A DNA stretch of 64,000 bases from Pseudomonas kilonensis (GTDB lineage Bacteria; Pseudomonadota; Gammaproteobacteria; Pseudomonadales; Pseudomonadaceae): assembly GCF_001269885.1 (NCBI RefSeq), contig NZ_LHVH01000034.1, positions 186,001 through 250,000 of the forward strand, in the 5' to 3' direction. A model generated the notes under the pieces. That model worked only from the letters and a program-made list of their open reading frames with translations, was not told where the DNA came from and did no database searches. Positions 51,001-59,176 of the stretch are shown here, piece after piece. The translations under genes were made by a program, and so were the position numbers. Numbering within the stretch: the stretch's first letter is position 1; each line of letters starts with the position of its first letter.

Positions 51001-51016
51001 TGGCATGAGCCTTGCG
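51001..51016 (+). promoter_or_regulatory. Sigma-54 promoter of the permease gene
   Basis: TGGCATGAGCCTTGCG matches TGGCACG-N4-TTGCW except at two positions, with correct spacing, 65 bases before the permease ATG. A second RpoN promoter in the cluster supports shared control. Confidence 0.7.
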
Positions 51017-51080
51017 TGCCCGCTCCACAGCAATCCCGAAAGTCCAGCAGATCAAACAATAAAAAAGACAGAGAGGACTT

Positions 51081-52451
51081 ATGACTTCTACCACTCAACT
51101 CAAACCCACACTCGGCACCCTGCATTTATGGGGCATCGCCGTCGGCCTGGTGATTTCCGGTGAATACTTCGGCTGGAGCTACGGCTGGGGCACCGCAGGG
51201 ACCCTCGGGTTTCTCGTCACCGCCCTCATGGTGGCGTTGATGTACACCTGTTTCATCTTCAGTTTCACCGAACTGACCACCGCAATTCCTCACGCCGGCG
51301 GGCCTTTTGCCTACAGCCGACGGGCCTTTGGCGAGAAAGGCGGATTGATCGCCGGGATCGCCACCCTGATCGAATTCGTCTTTGCGCCCCCGGCCATCGC
51401 GATGGCGATTGGCGCCTACCTCAACGTGCAATTTCCCGAGCTGGACCCCAAGCTCGCGGCGGTCGGCGCGTACATCATATTTATGACCCTGAACATCCTC
51501 GGCGTCAGCATCGCCGCCGCGTTCGAGCTGGTGGTCACCGTGCTGGCGGTCGCCGAGTTGCTGGTGTTCATGGGCGTGGTCGCGCCGGGCTTCAGCTTCA
51601 GTAACTTCGTGCTCAACGGCTGGGCCGGCTCCAATGAGTTCAGCCTCGCCTCGATCCCGGGCATTTTCGCGGCGATCCCCTTCGCGATCTGGTTCTTCCT
51701 CGCCATCGAAGGCGCGGCCATGGCCGCCGAAGAAGCCAAGGACCCGAAACGCACGATTCCCCGCGCTTACGTCAGCGGCATCCTGACCCTGGTGTTCCTG
51801 GCCATCGGCGTGATGATCATGGCCGGCGGCGTGGGTGACTGGCGCCAACTGTCGAACATCAACGACCCGCTGCCCCAGGCCATGAAGGCCGTGGTCGGCA
51901 ACGATTCAACGTGGATGCACATGCTGGTGTGGATCGGCCTGTTCGGCCTGGTGGCGAGTTTCCACGGGATCATCCTCGGCTACTCGCGGCAGTTCTTCGC
52001 CCTGGCCCGTGCCGGTTACCTGCCCCGTGGCCTGGCGAAACTGTCGCGCTTCCAGACCCCGCACCGGGCGATCCTGGCCGGCGGCGTCATCGGCATCGCG
52101 GCGATCTACAGCGATGGCCTGGTCAACCTGCAAGGCATGAGCCTGACGGCGGCGATGATCACCATGTCGGTGTTCGGCGCCATCGTGATGTACATCATCA
52201 GCATGCTCAGCCTGTTCAGATTACGTAAGACCGAACCGAACCTGGAACGCACCTTCCGCGCCCCGGGCTACCCGATCGTGCCGGGCATTGCGCTGTTCCT
52301 GGCGGTGGTGTGCCTGGTGGCGATGGCGTGGTTCAACACCGTGATCGGGCTGGTGTTCCTCGGTTTCATGATTGTTGGCTACCTGTATTTCCAACTGACC
52401 GCCAAGCAACGCTCCGATGCACCGGCGGACGCTATGCTCACAGGTATCTGA
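51081..52451 (+). CDS. eat: Ethanolamine permease (APC superfamily)
   Basis: A 456-residue inner-membrane transporter with twelve predicted helices. The first helix region HLWGIAVGLVISGEYFGWSYGW is characteristic of ethanolamine permeases, with HAGGPFAYSRRAFGE and FFLAIEGAAMAAEEAKDPKRTIP as other conserved segments. It is between the aldehyde dehydrogenase and eutB, so it supplies substrate to EutBC. Its own -24/-12 promoter lies at 51001. Confidence 0.9.
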   Translation: MTSTTQLKPTLGTLHLWGIAVGLVISGEYFGWSYGWGTAGTLGFLVTALMVALMYTCFIFSFTELTTAIPHAGGPFAYSRRAFGEKGGLIAGIATLIEFVFAPPAIAMAIGAYLNVQFPELDPKLAAVGAYIIFMTLNILGVSIAAAFELVVTVLAVAELLVFMGVVAPGFSFSNFVLNGWAGSNEFSLASIPGIFAAIPFAIWFFLAIEGAAMAAEEAKDPKRTIPRAYVSGILTLVFLAIGVMIMAGGVGDWRQLSNINDPLPQAMKAVVGNDSTWMHMLVWIGLFGLVASFHGIILGYSRQFFALARAGYLPRGLAKLSRFQTPHRAILAGGVIGIAAIYSDGLVNLQGMSLTAAMITMSVFGAIVMYIISMLSLFRLRKTEPNLERTFRAPGYPIVPGIALFLAVVCLVAMAWFNTVIGLVFLGFMIVGYLYFQLTAKQRSDAPADAMLTGI

Positions 52452-52514
52452 AGTTGCACCGGCACCGGGCCGAGGGCCTGGTGCCTGCCATTTAAAAGTG
52501 CACGCAGTTCCCTT

Positions 52515-52740
52515 CCTGTGTGGGAAAACTCTTGGGAAGGGCTCTTGGGAAGGACTCTGTGGGAGGGGCTCTGTGGGAGGCTCTGTGGGAGCAAAGCTTG
52601 CTCGCGATAGCGGTGTATCAGTGGAGAATACTTTTCTGACACTCCGCTATCGCGAGCAAGCTTTGCTCCCACAAGGTTCTCCCACTGGGTTCTTCCACTG
52701 GGTTCTCCCACTGGGCTCTCTCACTGGGTTCTTCCACAGA
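52515..52740. repeat. REP doublet inside degenerate CTGTGGGAG repeats
   Basis: The doublet is 52585-52672 (GTGGGAGCAAAGCTTGCTCGCG and mirror). On its left are imperfect CTCTTGGGAAGG and CTCTGTGGGAGG repeats; on its right, five imperfect CTCCCACTGGGTT units (13-14 bp). The left and right repeats are complementary, so they extend the cruciform outward. It fills the gap 52452-52792 before eutB. Confidence 0.85.
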
Positions 52741-52792
52741 GTTGGATCTGCGGTGTATTTGAGTATTTAGAGAACCAGGAGGACACCGCCCC

Positions 52793-54187
52793 ATGGCCGC
52801 ATTCGCCCATTCCGTCGGCGCCCAGACCTACCGCTTCGACAGCCTCAAAGACCTGATGGCCAAGGCCAGCCCGGCGCGTTCCGGGGATTTTTTGGCCGAG
52901 GTCGCGGCGCTCAACGATGGTGAGCGCGTGGCCGCGCAAATGGCGCTGGCCGACCTGCCCCTCAGCCATTTCCTGCAAGAAATGCTGATTCCTTACGAGG
53001 TCGACGAAGTCACCCGGCTGATCGTCGACACTCACGATAAACAAGCTTTCGCCACCGTCAGCCACCTCACCGTCGGCGGTTTTCGCGATTGGCTGCTCAG
53101 CGACGCCGCCGATGAACAGAGCCTGCGAGCGCTGGCCCCGGGACTGACACCGGAAATGGTCGCCGCCGTGTCGAAGATCATGCGCGTGCAAGACCTGGTG
53201 CTGGTGGCGCAGAAAATCCGCGTGGTGACCAAATTCCGCGGCACCCTCGGCCTGCGCGGGCGCCTGTCCACCCGCCTGCAACCCAATCACCCCACCGACG
53301 AACCGGCCGGCATCGCCGCGAGCATCCTCGACGGCCTGCTCTACGGCAACGGCGACGCCATGATCGGCATCAACCCGGCCACCGACAGCACCGCCTCGAT
53401 CTGCGCGATGCTGGAAATGCTCGACGCCATCATCCAGCGCTACGACATCCCCACCCAAGGCTGCGTGCTGACCCACGTCACCACCTCCATCGAAGCAGCG
53501 AACCGCGGCGTGCCCCTGGACCTGGTGTTCCAGTCCATCGCCGGCACCGAAGCGGCCAACGCCAGTTTCGGCATCAGCCTGAGCGTCTTGAAAGAAGGCT
53601 ACGACGCCGGGCTCAGCCTGAACCGCGGCACCTTGGGCAACAACCTGATGTATTTCGAAACCGGCCAGGGCAGCGCGCTGTCAGCCAACGCCCACCACGG
53701 TGTCGATCAACAGACCTGCGAGACCCGGGCCTACGCCGTGGCGCGACATTTCAACCCGTTCCTGGTGAACACGGTTGTAGGATTCATCGGCCCGGAGTAC
53801 CTGTACAACGGCAAACAGATCATCCGCGCCGGCCTCGAAGACCACTTCTGCGGCAAGCTTCTGGGCGTGCCGATGGGCTGCGACATCTGCTACACCAACC
53901 ACGCCGAAGCCGACCAGGACGACATGGACACCCTGCTGACCCTGCTGGGCGTGGCCGGGATCAACTTCATCATGGGCATCCCCGGCTCCGACGACATCAT
54001 GCTCAACTACCAGACCACCTCGTTCCACGACGCCCTCTACGCCCGCCAGACCCTGGGCCTGAAGCCGGCGCCGGAATTCGAAACATGGCTGGCGAACATG
54101 GGCATCTTCACCCAGGCCGATGGCCGGGTGCGGTTCGGCGACAACCTGCCTCCGGCGTTTCGTCACGCCCTCGCGCATTTGGGATAA
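52793..54187 (+). CDS. eutB: Ethanolamine ammonia-lyase large subunit
   Basis: A 464-residue subunit of the adenosylcobalamin-dependent lyase that turns ethanolamine into acetaldehyde and ammonia. Family blocks: FRGTLGLRGRLSTRLQPNHP, GDAMIGINPATDSTASI, LMYFETGQGSALSANAHHGVDQQTCETRAYAVA, and GVPMGCDICYTNHAEADQDDMD. It is TIM-barrel and of normal length. AGGAGG lies 11 bases before the ATG. eutC follows 11 bases after the stop. No microcompartment shell or EutA-like genes are nearby, as usual in pseudomonads. Confidence 0.96.
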   Translation: MAAFAHSVGAQTYRFDSLKDLMAKASPARSGDFLAEVAALNDGERVAAQMALADLPLSHFLQEMLIPYEVDEVTRLIVDTHDKQAFATVSHLTVGGFRDWLLSDAADEQSLRALAPGLTPEMVAAVSKIMRVQDLVLVAQKIRVVTKFRGTLGLRGRLSTRLQPNHPTDEPAGIAASILDGLLYGNGDAMIGINPATDSTASICAMLEMLDAIIQRYDIPTQGCVLTHVTTSIEAANRGVPLDLVFQSIAGTEAANASFGISLSVLKEGYDAGLSLNRGTLGNNLMYFETGQGSALSANAHHGVDQQTCETRAYAVARHFNPFLVNTVVGFIGPEYLYNGKQIIRAGLEDHFCGKLLGVPMGCDICYTNHAEADQDDMDTLLTLLGVAGINFIMGIPGSDDIMLNYQTTSFHDALYARQTLGLKPAPEFETWLANMGIFTQADGRVRFGDNLPPAFRHALAHLG

Positions 54188-54198
54188 GTGAGCTGCCC

Positions 54199-55023
54199 AT
54201 GGATAAATCACCTGTCGACCCACAAAACCCTTGGCTGAATCTGCGCAACCTCACCCCGGCGCGCATCGCCCTGGGGCGCACTGGCACCAGCCTGCCGACC
54301 TCGGCGCAACTGGATTTCCAGTTCGCCCACGCCCAGGCCCGCGATGCGGTGCACCTGGCGTTCGATCATCAGGGCATTCGCGCTCAACTGAGCGAGCGCG
54401 GCCGTGAGAGCCTGTTGCTCCACAGCGCGGCCAGCGACCGCAACAGTTATCTACAGCGCCCGGACCTGGGCCGACGGCTCGACGACGCCTCCGCGCAGGT
54501 CCTGCAGGATTACGCGGCGGCCCACCCTGGCGGCGTGGATCTGGCCATCGTCGTGGCGGATGGCCTGTCGGCGCTGGCGGTGCATCGCCATACCTTGCCG
54601 TTCCTGGCGCGGCTGGAAGAGCAGATCGCTGCTGACGGTTGGTCTGTGTCGCCAATAGTTTTAGTGGAGCAAGGCCGCGTCGCCGTAGCCGATGAAGTGG
54701 CGCAGCGGCTCGGCGCGAAAATGTCGGTGATCCTGATCGGCGAACGCCCCGGCCTCAGCTCCCCCGACAGCCTGGGGCTGTATTTCACCTACGCGCCCAA
54801 GGTCGGCCTGACCGATGCGTATCGCAACTGCATCTCCAATGTCCGCCTCGAAGGCCTGAGCTACGGCATGGCCGCCCACCGCCTGATCTACCTGATGCGC
54901 GAAGCCTGTCGCCGCCAGCTTTCAGGGGTCAATCTGAAGGACGAAGCCCAGGTTCACACTCTGGATTCGGAAAACGCTGCCGATATGAAAGGTAATTTCC
55001 TACTGGCGCCGCCCCGAAACTGA
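54199..55023 (+). CDS. eutC: Ethanolamine ammonia-lyase small subunit
   Basis: A 274-residue subunit that completes the B12-binding active site with EutB. The LTPARIALGRTG start, DFQFAHAQARDAVH, NSYLQRPDLGRRL, DLAIVVADGLSALAVH, and LIGERPGLSSPDSLGLYFTYAPKVGLTDAYRNCISNVR are conserved. The start at 54199 gives the family N-terminus; the longer frame is inside eutB. Translated with eutB. Confidence 0.95.
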   Translation: MDKSPVDPQNPWLNLRNLTPARIALGRTGTSLPTSAQLDFQFAHAQARDAVHLAFDHQGIRAQLSERGRESLLLHSAASDRNSYLQRPDLGRRLDDASAQVLQDYAAAHPGGVDLAIVVADGLSALAVHRHTLPFLARLEEQIAADGWSVSPIVLVEQGRVAVADEVAQRLGAKMSVILIGERPGLSSPDSLGLYFTYAPKVGLTDAYRNCISNVRLEGLSYGMAAHRLIYLMREACRRQLSGVNLKDEAQVHTLDSENAADMKGNFLLAPPRN

Positions 55024-55130
55024 TCCGTTTATCCGATTGCGTTTTTGATCCGCTTTCAGGCAGCATCAAAAGCACGGCAGCGCGACATTGTTGTCTGAAT
55101 ATCTGTCGACCTTTGCAGACGAGACCTACC

Positions 55131-55592
55131 ATGCGGATTATCCAAGCGACCCTGGAACACCTGGACCTGCTGACCCCATTGTTCGTCAAATACCGGGAAT
55201 TCTACGGCTCCCTGCCCTACCCGGATTCGTCCCGAGCCTTCCTCGAAAAACGCCTGCGCCGCAAGGAGTCGGTGATTTACCTGGCCTTGCCTGATGATGA
55301 CGACAGCAAATTGCTGGGCTTCTGCCAGCTCTACCCAAGCTTCTCGTCGCTGTCACTCAAGCGCGTGTGGATCCTCAACGACATCTACGTCGCCGAAGAC
55401 GCCCGCCGCCAGCTGGTGGCCGACAACCTGATTCGCACCGCGAAAAAAATGGCCAAGGAAACCAACGCCGTACGCATGCGCGTCTCCACCAGCAGCAACA
55501 ACGAAGTGGCGCAGAAGACCTACGAGTCGATTGGGTTCAAGGAAGACACCGAGTTCAAGAACTACGTGTTGCCGATCAGCGACGGGATCTGA
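55131..55592 (+). CDS. GNAT family N-acetyltransferase
   Basis: A 153-residue acetyltransferase. The acetyl-CoA region is WILNDIYVAEDARRQLVADNLIRTAKKMA (motif A, with a Q/R-x-x-x-x instead of the textbook glycine pattern), followed by MRVSTSSNNEVAQKTYESIGFKED (motif B). The substrate is unknown. It lies 107 bases after eutC and just before a large repeat region; in PAO1, as I recall, an acetyltransferase also follows eutC. Confidence 0.83.
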   Translation: MRIIQATLEHLDLLTPLFVKYREFYGSLPYPDSSRAFLEKRLRRKESVIYLALPDDDDSKLLGFCQLYPSFSSLSLKRVWILNDIYVAEDARRQLVADNLIRTAKKMAKETNAVRMRVSTSSNNEVAQKTYESIGFKEDTEFKNYVLPISDGI

Positions 55593-55616
55593 GCCGTTCG
55601 GAGCAATGATCGGGGA

Positions 55617-55907
55617 CATATCCATTGCTGCGGTAACGGCGGCTTAGGGTTCCGCCCTGACGGCGGGTCACTTTTGGAAGAGCGCCAAAAGTAACCAAAA
55701 CCGCTTTTGCCCCACCACTCGGTGCCTCGCTTAGGCTCGGCATGCCCTCACTCCGGCATTGCTCCGTGGGCCCGCCGCGAAGGGCCATCCATGGCCCAGC
55801 GCGGCTAACCCGGCATCCATGCCGGGTTGCCCACTCCACAATGCCTGCGTTCGGCCAGCGTGGTTAACGGGGCCCCGAGATCAACGTCCACCGCGAGGCG
55901 GCCTAAC
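55617..55907 (+). repeat. Structured extragenic element, copy C
   Basis: Third copy of the element at 23841 and 24989, same orientation as copy A. The folded core is 55755-55845, with the inner hairpins GGGCCATCCATGGCCC and CCCGGCATCCATGCCGGG unchanged. It ends with AGATCAACGTCCACCGCGAG, then GGCGGCCTAACAGCCGACC, which is repeated in modified form in each unit of the following REP array. Confidence 0.85.
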
Positions 55908-55945
55908 AGCCGACCTGGCTCTCCCAGTCGTACACCCGCTAGATC

Positions 55946-56684
55946 TGTGGGAGCAAAGCTTGCTCGCGAGGCGGCCTGACAGCCGGCCTGGCTCTCCCAG
56001 TCGTACACCCGCTAGATCTGTGGGAGCAAAGCTTGCTCGCGAGGCGGCCTGACAGCCGGCCTGGCTCTCCCAGTCGTACACCCGCTAGATCTGTGGGAGC
56101 AAAGCTTGCTCGCGAGGCGGCCTGACAGCCGGCCTGGCTCTCCCAGTCGTACCCGATCCCATTGTGGGAGCGAGCTTGCTCGCGAAGGCGGCCTACCAGC
56201 CAGCCTGATTCTCCCGCTCATACACCCGTCAGACCTGTGGGAGCAAAGCTTGCTCGCGAGGCGGCCTGACAGCCGGCCTGGCTCTCCCAGTCGTACCCGA
56301 TCCCATTGTGGGAGCGAGCTTGCTCGCGAAGGCGGCCTACCAGCCAGCCTGATTCTCCCACTCATACACCCGTCAGACCTGTGGGAGCAAAGCTTGCTCG
56401 CGAGGCGACCTACCAGCCAGCCTGATTCTCCCACTCATACACCCGTCAGACCTGTGGGAGCAAAGCTTGCTCGCGAGGCGGCCTACCAGCCAGCCTGATT
56501 CTCCCACTCATACACCCGTCAGACCTGTGGGAGCAAAGCTTGCTCGCGAGGCGGCCTGACAGCCGGCCTGGCTCTCCCAGTCGTACCCGATCTCATTGTG
56601 GGAGCGAGCTTGCTCGCGAAAGCAGTAGTTCAGTTGCCTCAATGTTGAATGGACCGCCACCTTCGCGAGCAAGCCCACTCCCAC
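55946..56684. repeat. REP array, 71-73-bp period, ten units
   Basis: Left arms GTGGGAGCAAAGCTTGCTCGCG (or GTGGGAGCGAGCTTGCTCGCG) start at about 55946, 56019, 56092, 56163, 56236, 56307, 56380, 56453, 56526 and 56597. All face the same way, and the spacers (GGCGGCCTGACAGCCGGCC, CTGGCTCTCCCAGTCGTAC or CCTGATTCTCCCACTCATAC) are repeated too; only the last unit has a mirror arm (CGCGAGCAAGCCCACTCCCAC). No gene is present in 55593-56867. Confidence 0.95.
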
Positions 56685-56867
56685 AAAGAGCTCCACCGCC
56701 CACAAAACCACCGAAATCCCCCGCTACAAACTCAACACGCGCTTCACAATCCTCGCCGTATAATGCCGCTCTTCCCGGCTTGTAAGAAAAAGCTACACAC
56801 TCTGTAGCCATACTCAAAGCCAGTCCCACAAGCCTGCCGAGTCGGGCCGCCACCACAGGTGCTTTGC

Positions 56868-57524
56868 ATGGATTTCAACCCCCTCGACCTCATTCTGCAT
56901 CTCGACGTCTACCTCGACATGCTGGTGACCAACTACGGGACCTGGATCTACGCCATCCTGTTCCTGGTGATCTTCTGTGAAACCGGCCTGGTGGTCACAC
57001 CCTTCCTGCCGGGCGACTCCCTGCTGTTCATCGCCGGCGCCGTAGCCGCCGGTGGCGCCATGGACCCAGTCCTACTGGGCGGCCTGCTGATGCTCGCGGC
57101 CATCCTCGGCGACAGCACCAACTACCTCATCGGCCGCACCGCTGGCGAAAAACTGTTCAGCAACCCCGACTCGAAAATCTTCCGCCGCGACTACCTGCAG
57201 CAAACCCACGACTTCTACGACAAACACGGCGGCAAAACCGTGACCCTGGCGCGTTTCCTGCCGATCATCCGCACCTTCGCGCCCTTCGTCGCCGGCGTCG
57301 GCAAAATGCCTTACCCACGCTTCTTCGGCTTCAGCGTCCTCGGCACCATCCTGTGGGTCGGCGGCCTGGTGACCCTCGGCTACTTCTTCGGCAACGTGCC
57401 CTTCATCAAGCAAAACCTGTCGCTGCTGGTCGTCGGCATCATCCTGCTGTCGCTGCTGCCGATGATCATCAGCCTGGTGCGCAGCAAACTGAGCCAGCGC
57501 GCCTCGAAAGCCCACCCGCGCTGA
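56868..57524 (+). CDS. DedA family membrane protein
   Basis: A 218-residue protein with about five hydrophobic helices. The DedA signature is FCETGLVVTPFLPGDSLLF and LGDSTNYLIGRTAGEKLF, then RFLPIIRTFAPFVAGVGKM with the conserved Arg residues. DedA proteins act in undecaprenyl-phosphate or phospholipid flipping. The ATG giving MDFNPLDLIL fits the family; a shorter upstream extension is unlikely. mtfA starts 5 bases after its stop. Confidence 0.9.
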   Translation: MDFNPLDLILHLDVYLDMLVTNYGTWIYAILFLVIFCETGLVVTPFLPGDSLLFIAGAVAAGGAMDPVLLGGLLMLAAILGDSTNYLIGRTAGEKLFSNPDSKIFRRDYLQQTHDFYDKHGGKTVTLARFLPIIRTFAPFVAGVGKMPYPRFFGFSVLGTILWVGGLVTLGYFFGNVPFIKQNLSLLVVGIILLSLLPMIISLVRSKLSQRASKAHPR

Positions 57525-57529
57525 TCGCC

Positions 57530-58342
57530 ATGTGGTCCCTGAGCAACTGGCGCCGCCGACGCACCCTCGCCAAACACCCCGTGGCCGAGGACACCTGGCA
57601 GCGGGTGCGCCAACAATTGAGCTTCCTCGACGGCATCAGCGCCGCCGAGGACCAATGGCTGCGGGAAGCCTGCGTGCTGTTCCTGCACGATAAACACCTC
57701 AGCGCCCTGCCCGGCGTCGAACTGCACCAGGAACAACGCCTGCTGCTCGCCGCCCAGGCCCAATTGCCGCTGATGCACCTGGGCGAGCTGAACTGGTACC
57801 AGGGCTTCCACGAAATCGTCCTCTACCCCGACGACTTCCTCAGCCCCCAGCGCTACCGCGACGCCAGCGGCATCGAGCACGAATGGGACGGCGAACACAG
57901 CGGCGAAGCCTGGCCCCAAGGCCCGATCATCCTGGCCTGGGACGGCGTGATGGCCAGCGGCGGCTGGGACGGCTACAACCTGGTGATCCACGAACTGGCG
58001 CACAAACTCGATATGCTCAACGGCGACGCCAACGGCCTGCCACCCCTGCACGCCGACATGCGCGTCAGCGACTGGGCCGACGCCATGCAGCAAGCCTTCG
58101 ACGACCTCGACCGCCAACTCGACCACAACCCCGACGCAGAAACCGTCATCGACCCCTACGCCGCCGAGAACCCGGCGGAGTTCTTTGCCGTCACCAGCGA
58201 ATACTTCTTCAGCGCCCCAGACCTGCTGCACCAGGCCTATCCAAAGGTCTACGAACAGCTCAAGGCGTTCTACCGCCAGGATCCGTTGGCCCGGTTGCGG
58301 CAACTTCAGGCCGAAGATCCGGTCTATCAGGCGTCATACTAA
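57530..58342 (+). CDS. mtfA: MtfA-like zinc peptidase (M90)
   Basis: A 270-residue cytoplasmic protein related to E. coli MtfA, which inactivates the glucose repressor Mlc and has aminopeptidase activity. The zinc motif is HELAHKLDMLNGDANGLP (HExxH), with the third ligand region AENPAEFFAVTSEYFF. The first residues SNWRRRR are basic. Translated with dedA (5-base gap). Pseudomonads lack a clear Mlc, so the target is unknown here. Confidence 0.88.
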   Translation: MWSLSNWRRRRTLAKHPVAEDTWQRVRQQLSFLDGISAAEDQWLREACVLFLHDKHLSALPGVELHQEQRLLLAAQAQLPLMHLGELNWYQGFHEIVLYPDDFLSPQRYRDASGIEHEWDGEHSGEAWPQGPIILAWDGVMASGGWDGYNLVIHELAHKLDMLNGDANGLPPLHADMRVSDWADAMQQAFDDLDRQLDHNPDAETVIDPYAAENPAEFFAVTSEYFFSAPDLLHQAYPKVYEQLKAFYRQDPLARLRQLQAEDPVYQASY

Positions 58343-58364
58343 GGTCTCTACGACCCTGGTAACG

Positions 58365-58393
58365 TGGCAACAGCGGCTGAATATGCCTATAAT
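58365..58393 (+). promoter_or_regulatory. Sigma-70 promoter of ppa
   Basis: TGGCAA and a perfect TATAAT are separated by 17 bases, 60 bases before the ppa ATG. Confidence 0.65.
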
Positions 58394-58453
58394 CGCCGCC
58401 ACTTTTTGGTCAATCCGACCAGTCATTTGGTCAACTAACGGGGGCACCGCCCA

Positions 58454-58981
58454 ATGAGCTACAGCAAGATTCCGGCTGGCAAAGACCTGCCGAACGACAT
58501 CTACGTCGCGATCGAAATCCCGGCCAACCACGCCCCGATCAAATACGAAATCGACAAAGACAGCGATTGCCTGTTCGTTGACCGTTTCATGGCCACCCCC
58601 ATGTTCTACCCGGCCAACTACGGTTACATCCCCAACACCCTGGCCGACGACGGCGACCCCCTCGACGTGCTGGTCGTGACCCCTTACCCAGTCGCCCCAG
58701 GCTCGGTCATCCGCGCCCGTCCAGTCGGCATCCTGAACATGACCGACGACGGCGGCGGCGATGCCAAAGTCATCGCAGTGCCACACGACAAACTGTCGCA
58801 ACTGTACGTCGACGTGAAGGAATACACCGACCTGCCACCGCTGCTGATCCAGCAGATCGAGCACTTCTTCGCGAACTACAAAGATCTCGAAAAAGGCAAA
58901 TGGGTCAAGATCGAAGGCTGGGCCGGTGCAGACGCCGCCCGCGAAGCGATCATCAAGTCGGCTGCCGCCTACAAAGGCTGA
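58454..58981 (+). CDS. ppa: Inorganic pyrophosphatase
   Basis: A 175-residue family I soluble pyrophosphatase. The active-site signature DDGDPLDVLV is intact, and VDRFMATPMFYPANYGYIP and YTDLPPLLIQQIEHFF are other conserved blocks. It pulls biosynthetic reactions forward by hydrolysing PPi. It has its own promoter and a strong terminator, so it is a single-gene unit. Confidence 0.97.
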   Translation: MSYSKIPAGKDLPNDIYVAIEIPANHAPIKYEIDKDSDCLFVDRFMATPMFYPANYGYIPNTLADDGDPLDVLVVTPYPVAPGSVIRARPVGILNMTDDGGGDAKVIAVPHDKLSQLYVDVKEYTDLPPLLIQQIEHFFANYKDLEKGKWVKIEGWAGADAAREAIIKSAAAYKG

Positions 58982-58997
58982 AGCAAACTTTAAAAAG

Positions 58998-59025
58998 AAC
59001 CCCGGTTTGCCCCGGGGTTTTTTTA
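58998..59025 (+). terminator. Rho-independent terminator of ppa
   Basis: AACCCCGG, a short TTTGC loop region, CCGGGGTT, then seven T. It lies 17 bases after the ppa stop codon and is the clearest terminator in the window. Confidence 0.93.
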
Positions 59026-59100
59026 TGCCTTAATGCTTCCTAATACGAAATTGTATTAATACCGTTTAAGCACGTTTAGCCCGCGCCTTTCAGATCCCGC

Positions 59101-59176
59101 AAACGGAAAGATTGTCTTATATATTTGAACGACTTGTTTATTGCCGAAAACACCATCGCCCCTAAACTTTCCGTTT
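59101..59176. promoter_or_regulatory. Inverted repeat before the S24 repressor gene
   Basis: AAACGGAAAG at 59101-59110 and its exact mirror CTTTCCGTTT at 59167-59176 flank a 56-base AT-rich stretch and end at the ATG. Related CCGTTTA and CGTTTA words occur at 59062 and 59074, and TAATAC with GTATTA at 59041-59058. They are candidate operators for autoregulation. Confidence 0.55.

Noticed and set aside
52452..52792. A separate sigma-54 promoter for eutB
   Set aside because: No GG-N10-GC pair with the consensus context was found; the region is REP and degenerate repeats.
55946..56684. CRISPR-like regular spacing
   Set aside because: Both the repeats and the spacers are alike from unit to unit, the repeat is a REP palindrome, and no cas genes are present.
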